Shown: in pieces, positions 40,907 to 50,498 of the stretch
Position numbering within the stretch: position 1 is the stretch's first letter
Layout: each line of letters opens with the position of its first letter
Assembly (NCBI GenBank): GCA_965220095.1
Contig: OZ244805.1
Location: 434,001-498,000, forward strand
Length of the DNA: 64,000 bases
Origin: Bin87 sp965220095
GTDB taxonomy: Bacteria > Chloroflexota > Dehalococcoidia > Lucifugimonadales > UBA3495
Direction of reading: 5' to 3'
The notes under the pieces: model-generated
What the model saw: the letters and a program-made list of their open reading frames with translations, nothing else
Database searches by the model: none
What the model was told of the DNA's origin: nothing
Made by a program: the position numbers and the translations under genes

Positions 40907-43900
40907 ATGACCAGCCAGACTGCATCCACAAACCAGCCACCGCCGGCGGTAATTACCGTGCCGATGGGCGAAGCGGCGTTGACCGCCCTCGGAGAGGCGG
41001 TGAAGCGCGCGCAGTCCGGCGACGCCTTCGCGCGGGTTGTGGTGGTGGCCGACCATCTCGATGCGGCCAGTTCGGTGCGCCATTGGCTCGGCGCGTTCGG
41101 TGTGGTCAACGTAACGGTGCAAACGGGGGGACGTCTCGCGGCCGACCTGGCCCAACCCAGATCGCGTCCGGAAGGGGCCACTCAGCCCCCGGCGCTCAGG
41201 CCGCTGAGCCGGACGCTGGAATCCCAGGCGGTGCGCCAAGTGGCGGGCGAGGCGATCGATTCCGCCGGCTTGCAGCTATCACCGGCCGGCCGCCGTCGCC
41301 TCTACCAGTCCGTTGCCGCCGCTTTCCGCGAGATGCAGGAACGCCCGCGACCCCACGGCGCTGACGCGTCTACCGGTGCGTCGCTCTTCGACTCAACGCC
41401 GATCGACATCGAAAAGCGGTTCGTGGAGTACCGGGCGCTGCTGCGAGGACGGGGCTACTACACACGCGGCGAGCTGCCCGAGCTGGCCGCCGTTGCCGTC
41501 GATAGCCATTGGTCGTCAGGAGACATACCGGCCACCATCTACTACCTGCCCCGTCGGTTTACCGCACCCGAAATGCGACTGGTTCGCGCTCTGCTGGACA
41601 AAGATCGGTGCCAGGTGATTATCGGTTTGACCAACGATGCGGATGCCGACGCTCCCGTCGTCGAACTGGCGACCGTCCTGGGCGCACCGGACTCCGGCAT
41701 CTCGGGTCAGGCCGACCGGCGTCATTTGCGGCATCCATTGCAACAAAAAGCGGATGCGGGCACGCTGTCCATCGTGGCGGCTACCGACCCCACGGAAGAG
41801 GTACGGGCGGTGGTGCGGCAGATTGCGTCGGACGCAGACGCTACGCCGTTCCACCGCACCGCCATCGTGCATCGGCAGATTGCTCCCTACGCGAGCCTTT
41901 TGCGCCAGGAACTGACCTTCGCCGGCATCCCGTTCGCCGGGCTGGAGCGCCGCACCCTGGCTGACACGCTGCCGGGCCGGCTGCTGCTGGGCCTGGTGGA
42001 CCTGGCTGTGGCGGGCGGCCCGGAAACCAACGGCAACATCGATCGCGAACGCCTCATCGACTGGCTGACCTCCGCTCCGGTGAAGTACCGGACGCGACCG
42101 GCCGCCGGCGATGGGCCGGCCCGGTGGCGCACCACGCCGGCGGCGGGTTGGGCGCAATTGGCACGCAGCGCCCGCGCCAACGGCCCGGGAACGCAGTGGA
42201 CCAGCCGGCTGAGAGCCCACGTCGACCAACAGCAACGTCGGGCCGACCACTACGCTGGTGTCAACACAACCGCTGGCGACGCCGCTGGCGAACACCCGCA
42301 GTTGCAGCGCGACCGCCACCTCGCCGACGAGCTGTCCCGATTCGTCAACGGCCTCGCCTTGCGGCTGGGCGAACTCGCCAACCCGCCAGACCGGTCCTGG
42401 GAGTCGGTGGCGGCGCTGCTCAAGCAGGTGTTCGACGAATACCTGTGGCGGGAACCGGGCCAGCGGGACGACAACCAAAGGATCGAAGGCGCGGTGGACG
42501 CCTTGGCGAATCTCGCCGAGTGGCACACCGACTACAGTATCCGGGTATTGCAGGAGACCATCTACGAATCGCTGGACACTCCGGTTTCCGACCGGGGCCG
42601 ACCGGTGGGCGCCGGCGTGTATATCGGCCCGCCCGACGGCATCGTTGGCACCAGTTATCAGACGGTGTACGCGGTGGGAATGATTGAGCGCGAGTTTCCG
42701 CCGCGCCCTCGCTCTAATCCGTGGTTGCACGACGATGCGGCCCGGCTGCGGCATGACACCGCCCTGGAACGCTACGATTTTCTGGGCGCGATGGCTGCTG
42801 CGGACCAGGCCGTGTTGTGTTACCCGGCGGTGCGCGAGCAACACTACGCGGCCCACCCGTCCCGCTGGCTCACCGAAGCGGCCAACGGGCTGCATCACGC
42901 CGCCGGCCATCCGGAGCGTCTCACCTACGAGACGCTGGCCGCCGACATCGATGCCAAACCGTGGCTCACCGTGATACCGTCCCGCGAATCGGGATTGAGG
43001 CAACTGTCCGCACACGCCAACGGGCACACGCCCACGATCCAGCCGGCCGACGGCGTGGATTACAACCTGATGCACCTGGTGGCGCACCCGAAGTTCACGC
43101 TCGCGGCGCACCCGGCGTTGCAGCAGGAAATCCGCCTGGTTCGTGCGCTGGAAGGCCGGCTGGCGCGCCGCAGCAATTTCCTCACCGAGTGGGATGGCCG
43201 GGTCGGTGAAGATGTACCACGGATGATGGCCCTTGGCACGCGCCAGCAACCCGTTTCAGCTAGCCGCCTGGAAATGTGGGCGCGCTGTCCGTATCAGTAT
43301 TTCCTCTCTCGCAGTCTGGGGCTGGAGGGGCTGCCCAAGGCGGAATCGGAGGAAATATCAGCGCTGGATCGGGGCTCGCTGGTGCACCGGATACTGGAGC
43401 GATTCGTCGGCGCACCCGCGCGGGACCTGGAAACCCTGCTGGCGGTGGCCGTCGACGAGTTCGCCGCAGCCGAACAACAGAGCATTACAGGCTACCATCT
43501 GCTTTGGGAAATACAGAAGGCGACCATCATTGACCGTCTGGCGGGGTTGTTCGCCGCCGAAACGGAATGGCTGGGCGATGCCGGTTTGGTGGTGTCGGAT
43601 GCCGAGGTGAATTTCGGGCCGGGCACCGGTGTCGGCGAGGTCAGCGTGGCGGTGCCCGGCCTGGGCGAAGTATGGTTCCGGGGCGCAATTGACCGTCTGG
43701 ACGTGCTGCCCGACTCGGTGCGCGTCCGCGATTTCAAGACCGGCGCTCCCGGCAATTACCTCGCTGGAACGCGGGGCGGGCAGCCCAAATACTCCGTTGG
43801 CAACGGGCAGGCCCTGCAACTTCCCATCTACCTGGCTGCGGCGGAAGCGCTGCACTCCAACCTGCCGGCCGAGGCCACCTACTGCTTCCCCCTCGACCGG

Positions 43901-44203
43901 AGCAGGCCCCTGGGCCACGATCCGTACACCAACACAGTGGAGAATGCGGAGGAGTTGCACGCCACGCTGTCCGCCATCGTCGGAACGGCCCGCCGAGGCA
44001 TCTTCCCGGCCGCGCCGGATAGCGACGGGGGGCGGGGCGGAAACTGCCAGTTCTGCAGCTTCAACCGCCTGTGCCCGGTGCGCCGCTACCACACCTGGGA
44101 GAACAAACGCCGGAACGACCCGGATGTCCAGCAATTTAACGCACTGAAGGGCCTCGACCAGTCACCCGACGACGACCAGGACGATACAGATGGCGACTCC
44201 TGA
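40907..44203 (+). CDS. addB: AddB-type helicase/nuclease subunit
   Basis: 1098 residues. The N-terminal part resembles an inactivated UvrD-like helicase. The C-terminal nuclease has SRLEMWARCPYQYFLSRSL (first cluster Cys), GSLVHRILERF, FRGAIDRLDVLPDSVRVRDFKTG (the catalytic D and D-x-K) and NCQFCSFNRLCPVRR, three more cysteines that complete the 4Fe-4S cluster found in AddB. AddB recognises Chi-like sites and degrades the 5' strand. It overlaps addA by 14 bases. An AGGA site precedes the ATG. Confidence 0.88.
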   Translation: MTSQTASTNQPPPAVITVPMGEAALTALGEAVKRAQSGDAFARVVVVADHLDAASSVRHWLGAFGVVNVTVQTGGRLAADLAQPRSRPEGATQPPALRPLSRTLESQAVRQVAGEAIDSAGLQLSPAGRRRLYQSVAAAFREMQERPRPHGADASTGASLFDSTPIDIEKRFVEYRALLRGRGYYTRGELPELAAVAVDSHWSSGDIPATIYYLPRRFTAPEMRLVRALLDKDRCQVIIGLTNDADADAPVVELATVLGAPDSGISGQADRRHLRHPLQQKADAGTLSIVAATDPTEEVRAVVRQIASDADATPFHRTAIVHRQIAPYASLLRQELTFAGIPFAGLERRTLADTLPGRLLLGLVDLAVAGGPETNGNIDRERLIDWLTSAPVKYRTRPAAGDGPARWRTTPAAGWAQLARSARANGPGTQWTSRLRAHVDQQQRRADHYAGVNTTAGDAAGEHPQLQRDRHLADELSRFVNGLALRLGELANPPDRSWESVAALLKQVFDEYLWREPGQRDDNQRIEGAVDALANLAEWHTDYSIRVLQETIYESLDTPVSDRGRPVGAGVYIGPPDGIVGTSYQTVYAVGMIEREFPPRPRSNPWLHDDAARLRHDTALERYDFLGAMAAADQAVLCYPAVREQHYAAHPSRWLTEAANGLHHAAGHPERLTYETLAADIDAKPWLTVIPSRESGLRQLSAHANGHTPTIQPADGVDYNLMHLVAHPKFTLAAHPALQQEIRLVRALEGRLARRSNFLTEWDGRVGEDVPRMMALGTRQQPVSASRLEMWARCPYQYFLSRSLGLEGLPKAESEEISALDRGSLVHRILERFVGAPARDLETLLAVAVDEFAAAEQQSITGYHLLWEIQKATIIDRLAGLFAAETEWLGDAGLVVSDAEVNFGPGTGVGEVSVAVPGLGEVWFRGAIDRLDVLPDSVRVRDFKTGAPGNYLAGTRGGQPKYSVGNGQALQLPIYLAAAEALHSNLPAEATYCFPLDRSRPLGHDPYTNTVENAEELHATLSAIVGTARRGIFPAAPDSDGGRGGNCQFCSFNRLCPVRRYHTWENKRRNDPDVQQFNALKGLDQSPDDDQDDTDGDS

Positions 44204-47200
44204 CAGCCGCGCACCGGGGTCGCCCGACGACGCCACGGCGCGCCGCATCGTAAGCGACCTGGACTCCAGTTTCATCGTAGAAGCCGGCGCTGGCACCGGC
44301 AAAACCTATGCGCTGGTGAGCCGCGTCATCGCGCTGGTGAAGGCGGGCCCGCAGCACGGCGGCGCACGCATGGAGCATATAGTCGCCATCACCTTCACCG
44401 AGACCGCCGCCGCCGAGCTGTCCGAGCGTATCCGCTCCCGCATGGAACAGCTGCTGGACACTACGCATCCCGATAACGCCGGCGACCTGCTGTTCCCCCT
44501 GTCCGACGATGAGCGGGAACGGCTCACGGCAGCCATCGAGGAACTGGACCAGGCCACGATACAAACCATCCACAGCTTCGCCGGCCAGCTGCTGCGCGAG
44601 CGTCCCATGGACGTAGGTCTGCCCCCGGGCTGGCTGCAGCTGGACGCACTGGCCGCATCCGAACGGTTCGACGAGCGGTGGGACAGTTGGCTGGAGTGGG
44701 CGCTGGGCAACGGCGCCGATGTTCCCGCCGAGCTGCAAAACATCCTGCGTTACCTGGTGCGCGCCAACATCGGCATCGCACGCTGGCAGGCCATCGCCCG
44801 GGCGTTCAGCGAGCACTACGAAAAACTGCGGGCCGACCACACTGTCCAGCATTACGACCTGGCAGCGGTCGTCCAGCAAACCCTGGAGGATTTGCAAGAA
44901 CTGATTGCCGGCTGCGATGATCCATCCGACCGCCTGTACCAGCAGCTCGCCGGAGCCATTGCCACCGTGGCAGCGGTGAGTCAGGTGGCCGACGACCCTC
45001 CGGCAGCGGCCCAGGTTTTGGAGCAGGGGGTGCCCGTAGACTTTGCCGGCAGCGTCGGGGCGCAGAAAAACTGGAGCGCCAACCCCAAAGCCATCAGGGA
45101 CAACTTCCGGGAAATCGGGCGGGCCTTCCAGGAAACGGTGCGCGCCTCCACTCTGGCCATTTTGCTCCGCAGCCTGCGAGCGCAATTCGCGGTGGAGTAC
45201 GAGGCAGAGCGCAAGAGCGACGGGGTAGTTACCTTCACCGACCTGCTGGTTTGGGCGCGCGACCTGCTGCGCGACAACGCCGCCGCCCGCCACCACTTCC
45301 AGCGCAAATACTCCCACATCCTGATTGACGAATTCCAGGACACCGACCCGCTGCAAGCCGAAATTGCCTTCTACCTGGCCGCCGCGCCCGACGCCGACGT
45401 AATCCATAAACCGTGGCACACCCTGTCCCTGTCCACGGGCAAGCTGTTCCTGGTCGGCGATTCCAAGCAGAGCATCTATCGTTTTCGCGGCGCAGACGTG
45501 AGCATCACCGCCAGGGTGAAAGCCGGCGGGCAGCTCCAGGAACTAACCCTCACCGAGAACCGGCGGTCGCAGCAACCGGTCCTGGATTGGGTCAATGCCA
45601 CCTTCTCGCAAATCATGGTTGAAGCCGACGACGAGGCGCCACCCGTGCAGGTGGAATACCTGTCGCTGGCGGCGCACGCCGCGATTCAGCAGCCGTCGCT
45701 GGGTTCGGTGACCGTGTTCGGCGGGCCCGTTTCTGAAGCCGCCGCCATGCGCCGGACACGATCCCGACACATCGCCCGGTTGATCGCCGCCGGCGTCTCC
45801 GATGGCGACCGGCGCCGGCTGGTTTACGACCGGTCCACCCGTCAACGGCGTCCGGCCAGCTTACGCGACATTTGCATCCTGATTCGCGAACGCACCGGGT
45901 TGAGCATCCTGCGATGGGAGCTGGACGCCGCCGGCATACCCTATCGCATCGAGGGTGGTTCGTCGCTGTTTGATACCCAGGAAGTGCAGGATCTGCTCAA
46001 TTGTCTGCAAGCCATCGACGACCCCACCGACGCAATATGCGTGGTGGCGGCGCTGCGATCTCCGGCATTCGCCTGCTCCGATGCCGACTTGTTGCGCTGG
46101 AAAGATGCCGGAGGCGCGTGGGATTACCAGTCGGTTCCGCTGGACGGGGCTGGGCAGCTCCAGCAGCAGTCAGAACGACGGCAGCGCCTGCTGGCGGTGT
46201 CCCCGGTGTGGGCAGCGATGGGAGTGTTGCGCGACTATCACGGTCGCCGCCAGTCGCTCACCGTTGCCGCTCTGATCAGTGAGTTTGTACGGGAGCGGCG
46301 GCTGGAAGAACTGGACCTCGCTGAATACCGGGCGCGGGAAATCTGGCGACGCCGGCAGTTCATTATCGAGCAGGCGCGCAGCCTGGAAGCCGCCAGTCCC
46401 GACACCGTCGGCCATTCATCCTGGAATTTGCACCAGTTCATCCGGTGGGCCAACCACCAGCGCGACGAACACTCCCGCATCACCGAGACGGCGGTTCCGG
46501 AATCGGACGACGACGCGGTGCGGATTATGACCATGCACTCGGCCAAAGGGCTGGAGTTTCCCATCGTCATTCTGCAAGACCTCGACATCGCTGCACCCCC
46601 AAGACCACCGGAGCGGGTGCTGTTCAACTCCGAATCTGACACGCTTGAGGTGTATGCAAGCAACCGGGACGCCGCCACGGTGCGCACTGGTGGGTACGCG
46701 CGGGTGGAGGGCGAGGAAAAAAGGCACGCCGCCGCCGAAAAAACCCGCCTGGCCTATGTGGCAGCCACGCGCGCCCGCGACCACCTGTTGGTCAGCCTGT
46801 ACCACGCCCGCCGGTCAGAACCCGACGCGTGGGACGCTGACCAGGCGGCTGCCGTCGTTGGGTTGCCGGGCGGCCTGCCCCACACCGCGCTGCCCCCGGA
46901 TAACGGTGCGAGCGATGACGGTGCGAGCATCGTGTTCCCATCGTCGCCGGCCGTGGCGACGTCGCCAGCGTTGCCGCCCTACGACGCTGCGGGCTGGCAG
47001 GCGGAGCGAACCGCGTCCATCCGCAGCCGGTCAGTGCGACAGGCCGTAACCGCAACCTGGCTGGCGCGACAGGGCGCGGCTGCGGCCGGCAACGTTCCGG
47101 CCGGCGAGGTTCCGGCTGGCAACGTGCCCGGTGTGCGTCAGCCGGCGACTCTCCCGGAACCGGCGGCGTTCGCAGAAATAGAGGACAAGGAAGGCGAGCC

Positions 47201-47822
47201 GGACCCGGAACAACCTTGGCGCAAGGGCCGCGGCGGAACTGCGTTCGGCAGCGCCGTCCACGCGGTGTTGCAGGGTGTGGTCGAAGAACTTTCGCCGCAA
47301 CTGCCGCTGCCTGGCGACGCAGATCCGGATGCGATGCTGGCCGCGTGGCACCCCGACATCGTTCGCCTCGCCGCCGTACACGCCGCCGCCCAGGAAGTGC
47401 CAACCCGTCGGGACGAAGTGGTTGCGCTGGTCGAGCGGGCGTTGCGCAATCCGGGGGTGGTGGCGGCCCTGCGAGCGGATCGACGGTGGCCGGAGCTGCC
47501 GGTGGCCGCCCCGTTGGAAACCAGCCGAGGGACGGTAATCATCGAGGGCATCATCGACCTGCTCTACGAAGACACGGCCGGCCAGCTGGTGATTCTCGAC
47601 TACAAATCGGATGACGTGCGCTCGGAATCCGACGTGGCGTCGCGAATGAGCCACTACAAATACCAGGGCGCTGCCTACGCTGCGGCGGTGGAGCGTGCTA
47701 CGGGACGCCGGGTCAGCGCGGTCAAGTTCCTGTTCCTGCGCACCGACAGCGTGCAGGTTATCGAGGACATGCCAAATCTGATTGGGCAGCTGCCCGCGCT
47801 GGTGGTCGGCGCCGCCTCCTAG
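44190..47822 (+). CDS. addA: AddA-type UvrD helicase/nuclease
   Basis: 1210 residues. Walker A VEAGAGTGKTYALVSR near residue 30, AFTFTE-like VAITFTETAAAELSERI, ILIDEFQDTDPLQ near 380, LVGDSKQSIYRFRGAD near 425, IMTMHSAKGLEFPIVIL near 775 and AYVAATRARDHLLVSLY near 860 are the UvrD helicase motifs. The C-terminal nuclease shows FGSAVHAVLQ and GIIDLLYEDTAGQLVILDYKSDD with the D and D-Y-K catalytic residues. With AddB it processes double-strand breaks for RecA loading. Confidence 0.92.
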   Translation: MATPDSRAPGSPDDATARRIVSDLDSSFIVEAGAGTGKTYALVSRVIALVKAGPQHGGARMEHIVAITFTETAAAELSERIRSRMEQLLDTTHPDNAGDLLFPLSDDERERLTAAIEELDQATIQTIHSFAGQLLRERPMDVGLPPGWLQLDALAASERFDERWDSWLEWALGNGADVPAELQNILRYLVRANIGIARWQAIARAFSEHYEKLRADHTVQHYDLAAVVQQTLEDLQELIAGCDDPSDRLYQQLAGAIATVAAVSQVADDPPAAAQVLEQGVPVDFAGSVGAQKNWSANPKAIRDNFREIGRAFQETVRASTLAILLRSLRAQFAVEYEAERKSDGVVTFTDLLVWARDLLRDNAAARHHFQRKYSHILIDEFQDTDPLQAEIAFYLAAAPDADVIHKPWHTLSLSTGKLFLVGDSKQSIYRFRGADVSITARVKAGGQLQELTLTENRRSQQPVLDWVNATFSQIMVEADDEAPPVQVEYLSLAAHAAIQQPSLGSVTVFGGPVSEAAAMRRTRSRHIARLIAAGVSDGDRRRLVYDRSTRQRRPASLRDICILIRERTGLSILRWELDAAGIPYRIEGGSSLFDTQEVQDLLNCLQAIDDPTDAICVVAALRSPAFACSDADLLRWKDAGGAWDYQSVPLDGAGQLQQQSERRQRLLAVSPVWAAMGVLRDYHGRRQSLTVAALISEFVRERRLEELDLAEYRAREIWRRRQFIIEQARSLEAASPDTVGHSSWNLHQFIRWANHQRDEHSRITETAVPESDDDAVRIMTMHSAKGLEFPIVILQDLDIAAPPRPPERVLFNSESDTLEVYASNRDAATVRTGGYARVEGEEKRHAAAEKTRLAYVAATRARDHLLVSLYHARRSEPDAWDADQAAAVVGLPGGLPHTALPPDNGASDDGASIVFPSSPAVATSPALPPYDAAGWQAERTASIRSRSVRQAVTATWLARQGAAAAGNVPAGEVPAGNVPGVRQPATLPEPAAFAEIEDKEGEPDPEQPWRKGRGGTAFGSAVHAVLQGVVEELSPQLPLPGDADPDAMLAAWHPDIVRLAAVHAAAQEVPTRRDEVVALVERALRNPGVVAALRADRRWPELPVAAPLETSRGTVIIEGIIDLLYEDTAGQLVILDYKSDDVRSESDVASRMSHYKYQGAAYAAAVERATGRRVSAVKFLFLRTDSVQVIEDMPNLIGQLPALVVGAAS

Positions 47823-47948
47823 CAGCCTCGCGCCGATGGGGGCAGGTTTGGCGGGGGCAGGTTTGTTGACGCTGTACCGTGGGACGGGTATCGTGGCGGC
47901 AAGTTGCCGCCGGCCCGCAGAGTCGGCTTGCCCGGGGAGGCTATCCGC

Positions 47949-49712
47949 ATGACCGCCCAACGACAGCAGTATCAGGTTACACGCGAACCGAACGTGATGG
48001 TTCCGATGCGGGACGGTGTGCGTCTCGCCACCGACGTGGTGCGACCCGACACGCCGGGACGGTTTCCCGTCATCATCAATCGGGGCCCTTACGGCAAGAA
48101 CAGCTACCTGGACAACCCCGATCATTCCATCTGGTTCTTTCCCCGCAACGGCTACGTTCTGCTCAGCCAGGACGTTCGGGGGAGGTTTGAATCCGAAGGG
48201 GAGTACAACCCGTTGTTCCAGGAAGCCCAGGACGGTTACGACACCGTGGAATGGGCCGCCCGCCAGCCGTGGTCAAACGGACGGGTGGCCACCACCGGGC
48301 AAAGTTATCTGGGCGCGACCCAGTACACGCTGGCCGGCGACCATCCCCTGCCCGCTCATCTGGAAACCCTGATGCCGGTGTCGGCGTCGGCAGACTTCCA
48401 CCAGTCGTGGGTGTATCACACCGGCGGCGCGATGGAGTGGGGCTGGATGGTGCCCTACGCCATCCTGAAGGGGCGCAACACCCTGGCCCGCGCCGGCCGG
48501 GAAGACCTGCTCGCCAGGATGGACGAGTACGTGATCGAAGCGGGCAACTTTGGACAGCCCCTGTCCGACCAGTGGTACCGCCACCTGCCGCTGCGCGACT
48601 GGATTGACCTGCTCAAGGAAGCCGCTCCCTACTTCCACGAATACTTTGACGAAGAGCTGGATGGCCCCTACTGGTGGCCCATCAACATAATGCGCCAGGC
48701 CAGCAACGTAACCGTGCCCATGCTCCACATCACGGCCTGGTACGACATCTTCATGGAAGGCGCGCTGAACGCATTCCAGGCCATCCAGCGAGATGGGGGC
48801 AACGAACTGGCGCGACGCAACCAGAAGCTGCTGATTGGCCCCTGGGCTCACCTGCGGCCGTTCACGCAACCCACCACGGGCGGCGCCGGCGATATCGACT
48901 TCGGCTCGGAGGCGGCCATCGAACTGCATGATTATATGCTGCGGTGGTATGACTACTGGCTGAAGGACATTGAAACCGGCATCATGGAAGATGCTCCGGT
49001 GCGACTGTTCGTTATGGGCGACAACCGGTGGCGAGACGAGCAGGAATGGCCCCTCGCCCGCACGCACTACAGCCGGTGGTATCTCCACTCGGGCGGAGGC
49101 GCCAACACCCTGGGCGGCGACGGCACCCTGTCCACTGTGCCGCCCGAGCCCGACGAACCCACCGACCAGTTCACCTACGACCCGGCCGATCCGGTGCCGA
49201 CGATGGGCGGCAACACGCTGATTATCGACTACGGCGTATTCGACCAGAGCCCGGCGGAAAACCGACCCGACGTGCTGGTATACACCTCGGAGGCCCTGGC
49301 CTCGGACACCGAGCTGACGGGCCCCATCGTGGTTACCCTGTATGCGGCTACCACCGCGCCCGATACCGATTTCACCGCCAAGCTGCTGGATGTCCGGCCC
49401 GATGGTTTCGCCCACAATCTGCAGGATGGCATCGTGCGGGCGCGCTACCGCACATCCGCCAACGAGCCCTCACCGATTACACCGGGACAGGTGCATCGAT
49501 ACGACATTGACCTGTGGTCCACCAGCCACGTGGTGAAGGCCGGCCACCGCATCCGGGTGGACATCTCCAGCAGCAACTTCCCGCGCTTCGACCGCAACCC
49601 GAACACGGGGGCTGCCCTCGGCGTGGACGCCCGGCTGGAGTCGGCGCGACAAACTATCCATCATTCCGCTCAGTATCCGTCGCACATCACGCTGCCGGTC
49701 ATCCCCCGCTGA
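47949..49712 (+). CDS. CocE/NonD family hydrolase (X-Pro dipeptidyl-peptidase S15 fold)
   Basis: 587 residues. REPNVMVPMRDGVRLATDVVRPD opens the family; the nucleophile Ser lies in TTGQSYLGATQ near residue 118, an Asp follows TAWYDIF near 260 and the His is in LIGPWAHL near 300. The C-terminal jelly roll (LTGPIVVTLYAATTAPDTDFTAKL, VVKAGHRIRVDISSSNFPRFDRN) is typical. Substrates range from esters such as cocaine and cephalosporins to dipeptides. No signal peptide is seen, so it should be cytoplasmic. Confidence 0.92.
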   Translation: MTAQRQQYQVTREPNVMVPMRDGVRLATDVVRPDTPGRFPVIINRGPYGKNSYLDNPDHSIWFFPRNGYVLLSQDVRGRFESEGEYNPLFQEAQDGYDTVEWAARQPWSNGRVATTGQSYLGATQYTLAGDHPLPAHLETLMPVSASADFHQSWVYHTGGAMEWGWMVPYAILKGRNTLARAGREDLLARMDEYVIEAGNFGQPLSDQWYRHLPLRDWIDLLKEAAPYFHEYFDEELDGPYWWPINIMRQASNVTVPMLHITAWYDIFMEGALNAFQAIQRDGGNELARRNQKLLIGPWAHLRPFTQPTTGGAGDIDFGSEAAIELHDYMLRWYDYWLKDIETGIMEDAPVRLFVMGDNRWRDEQEWPLARTHYSRWYLHSGGGANTLGGDGTLSTVPPEPDEPTDQFTYDPADPVPTMGGNTLIIDYGVFDQSPAENRPDVLVYTSEALASDTELTGPIVVTLYAATTAPDTDFTAKLLDVRPDGFAHNLQDGIVRARYRTSANEPSPITPGQVHRYDIDLWSTSHVVKAGHRIRVDISSSNFPRFDRNPNTGAALGVDARLESARQTIHHSAQYPSHITLPVIPR

Positions 49713-49761
49713 CCGGTAACCCCGCGCCGACTGGTTGCTCACCATCCCGGAGGTAACGCCG

Positions 49762-50460
49762 ATGACTACACGAACTTCAAAACCGACCACGCCTGCGGGC
49801 GGCCGGGATACGCCGCAATCCCCCGAAGCTCGCTACTGGCTGGATACCGACAGCCCCGGGCTGCCCATCACGCTCGACCTGCGCCCGCTGTTGGGTGGCA
49901 AGACGCTGGCTGAGATTGATCGCAAGCAGTTCTGGGAGTTCATGGAGGTCAACGGCATCTATGGCCTGGAGTTCAACAAGGCGGGAGAACTGATAGTTAT
50001 GCCCCCTATCCTGCCGCGCGGTGGTCGCCAGGAAATCAAACTCACGACCGATGTCGATATGTGGTCTCGCGAAAACGGCGGCGATGCTCAGCCCCCCAGC
50101 GTGCTGTATCACCTCCCGGTAGGCAGTGGCCGCGGGCCGGATGCCTCCTGGATTTCCCCCGAACGTGCCGCCACCATCTCTGATTTTGACTGGGACAAAG
50201 GCAACTACTGCCCCGATTTCGTCGCCGAAATCCGCTCGCCATCCAACACCCTGGTCGGCTTGCAGCGCAAAATGCAGGAATACCTGGCCGCCGGCGCACG
50301 CCTCGGTTGGCTCATTGACCCACGCAACCGCCGGGTTACCATCTACCGCCCCGACCGAGAGCCGGAGGTATTGGACGACCCCGAAACCCTTTCCGGCGAG
50401 GACGTGATGCCGGGGTTCGAGTTTCGCATCCACGAGCTGATTTTTGACGCGGTCCGATAG
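49762..50460 (+). CDS. Uma2-family (DUF820) endonuclease-like protein
   Basis: 232 residues from the ATG at 49762 (GGAGGTAACG site). The restriction-endonuclease-like core is YCPDFVAEIRSPSNTLVGLQRKMQEYLAAGARLGWLIDP, with D and E-x-R replacing the classical E-x-K, and it ends in NRRVTIYRPDR and VLDDPETLSGEDVMPGFEF. The family is widespread in cyanobacteria and Chloroflexota; its function is unproven. The 50-residue N-terminal extension is not recognised. Confidence 0.87.
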   Translation: MTTRTSKPTTPAGGRDTPQSPEARYWLDTDSPGLPITLDLRPLLGGKTLAEIDRKQFWEFMEVNGIYGLEFNKAGELIVMPPILPRGGRQEIKLTTDVDMWSRENGGDAQPPSVLYHLPVGSGRGPDASWISPERAATISDFDWDKGNYCPDFVAEIRSPSNTLVGLQRKMQEYLAAGARLGWLIDPRNRRVTIYRPDREPEVLDDPETLSGEDVMPGFEFRIHELIFDAVR

Positions 50461-50498
50461 TGAGGATGGCATCAAGCATATTATGGAGGCTTAGCAAG

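Noticed and set aside
41516..43249. 577-codon minus-strand frame inside addB
   Set aside because: Shadow frame; addB has the nuclease and cluster motifs on the plus strand.
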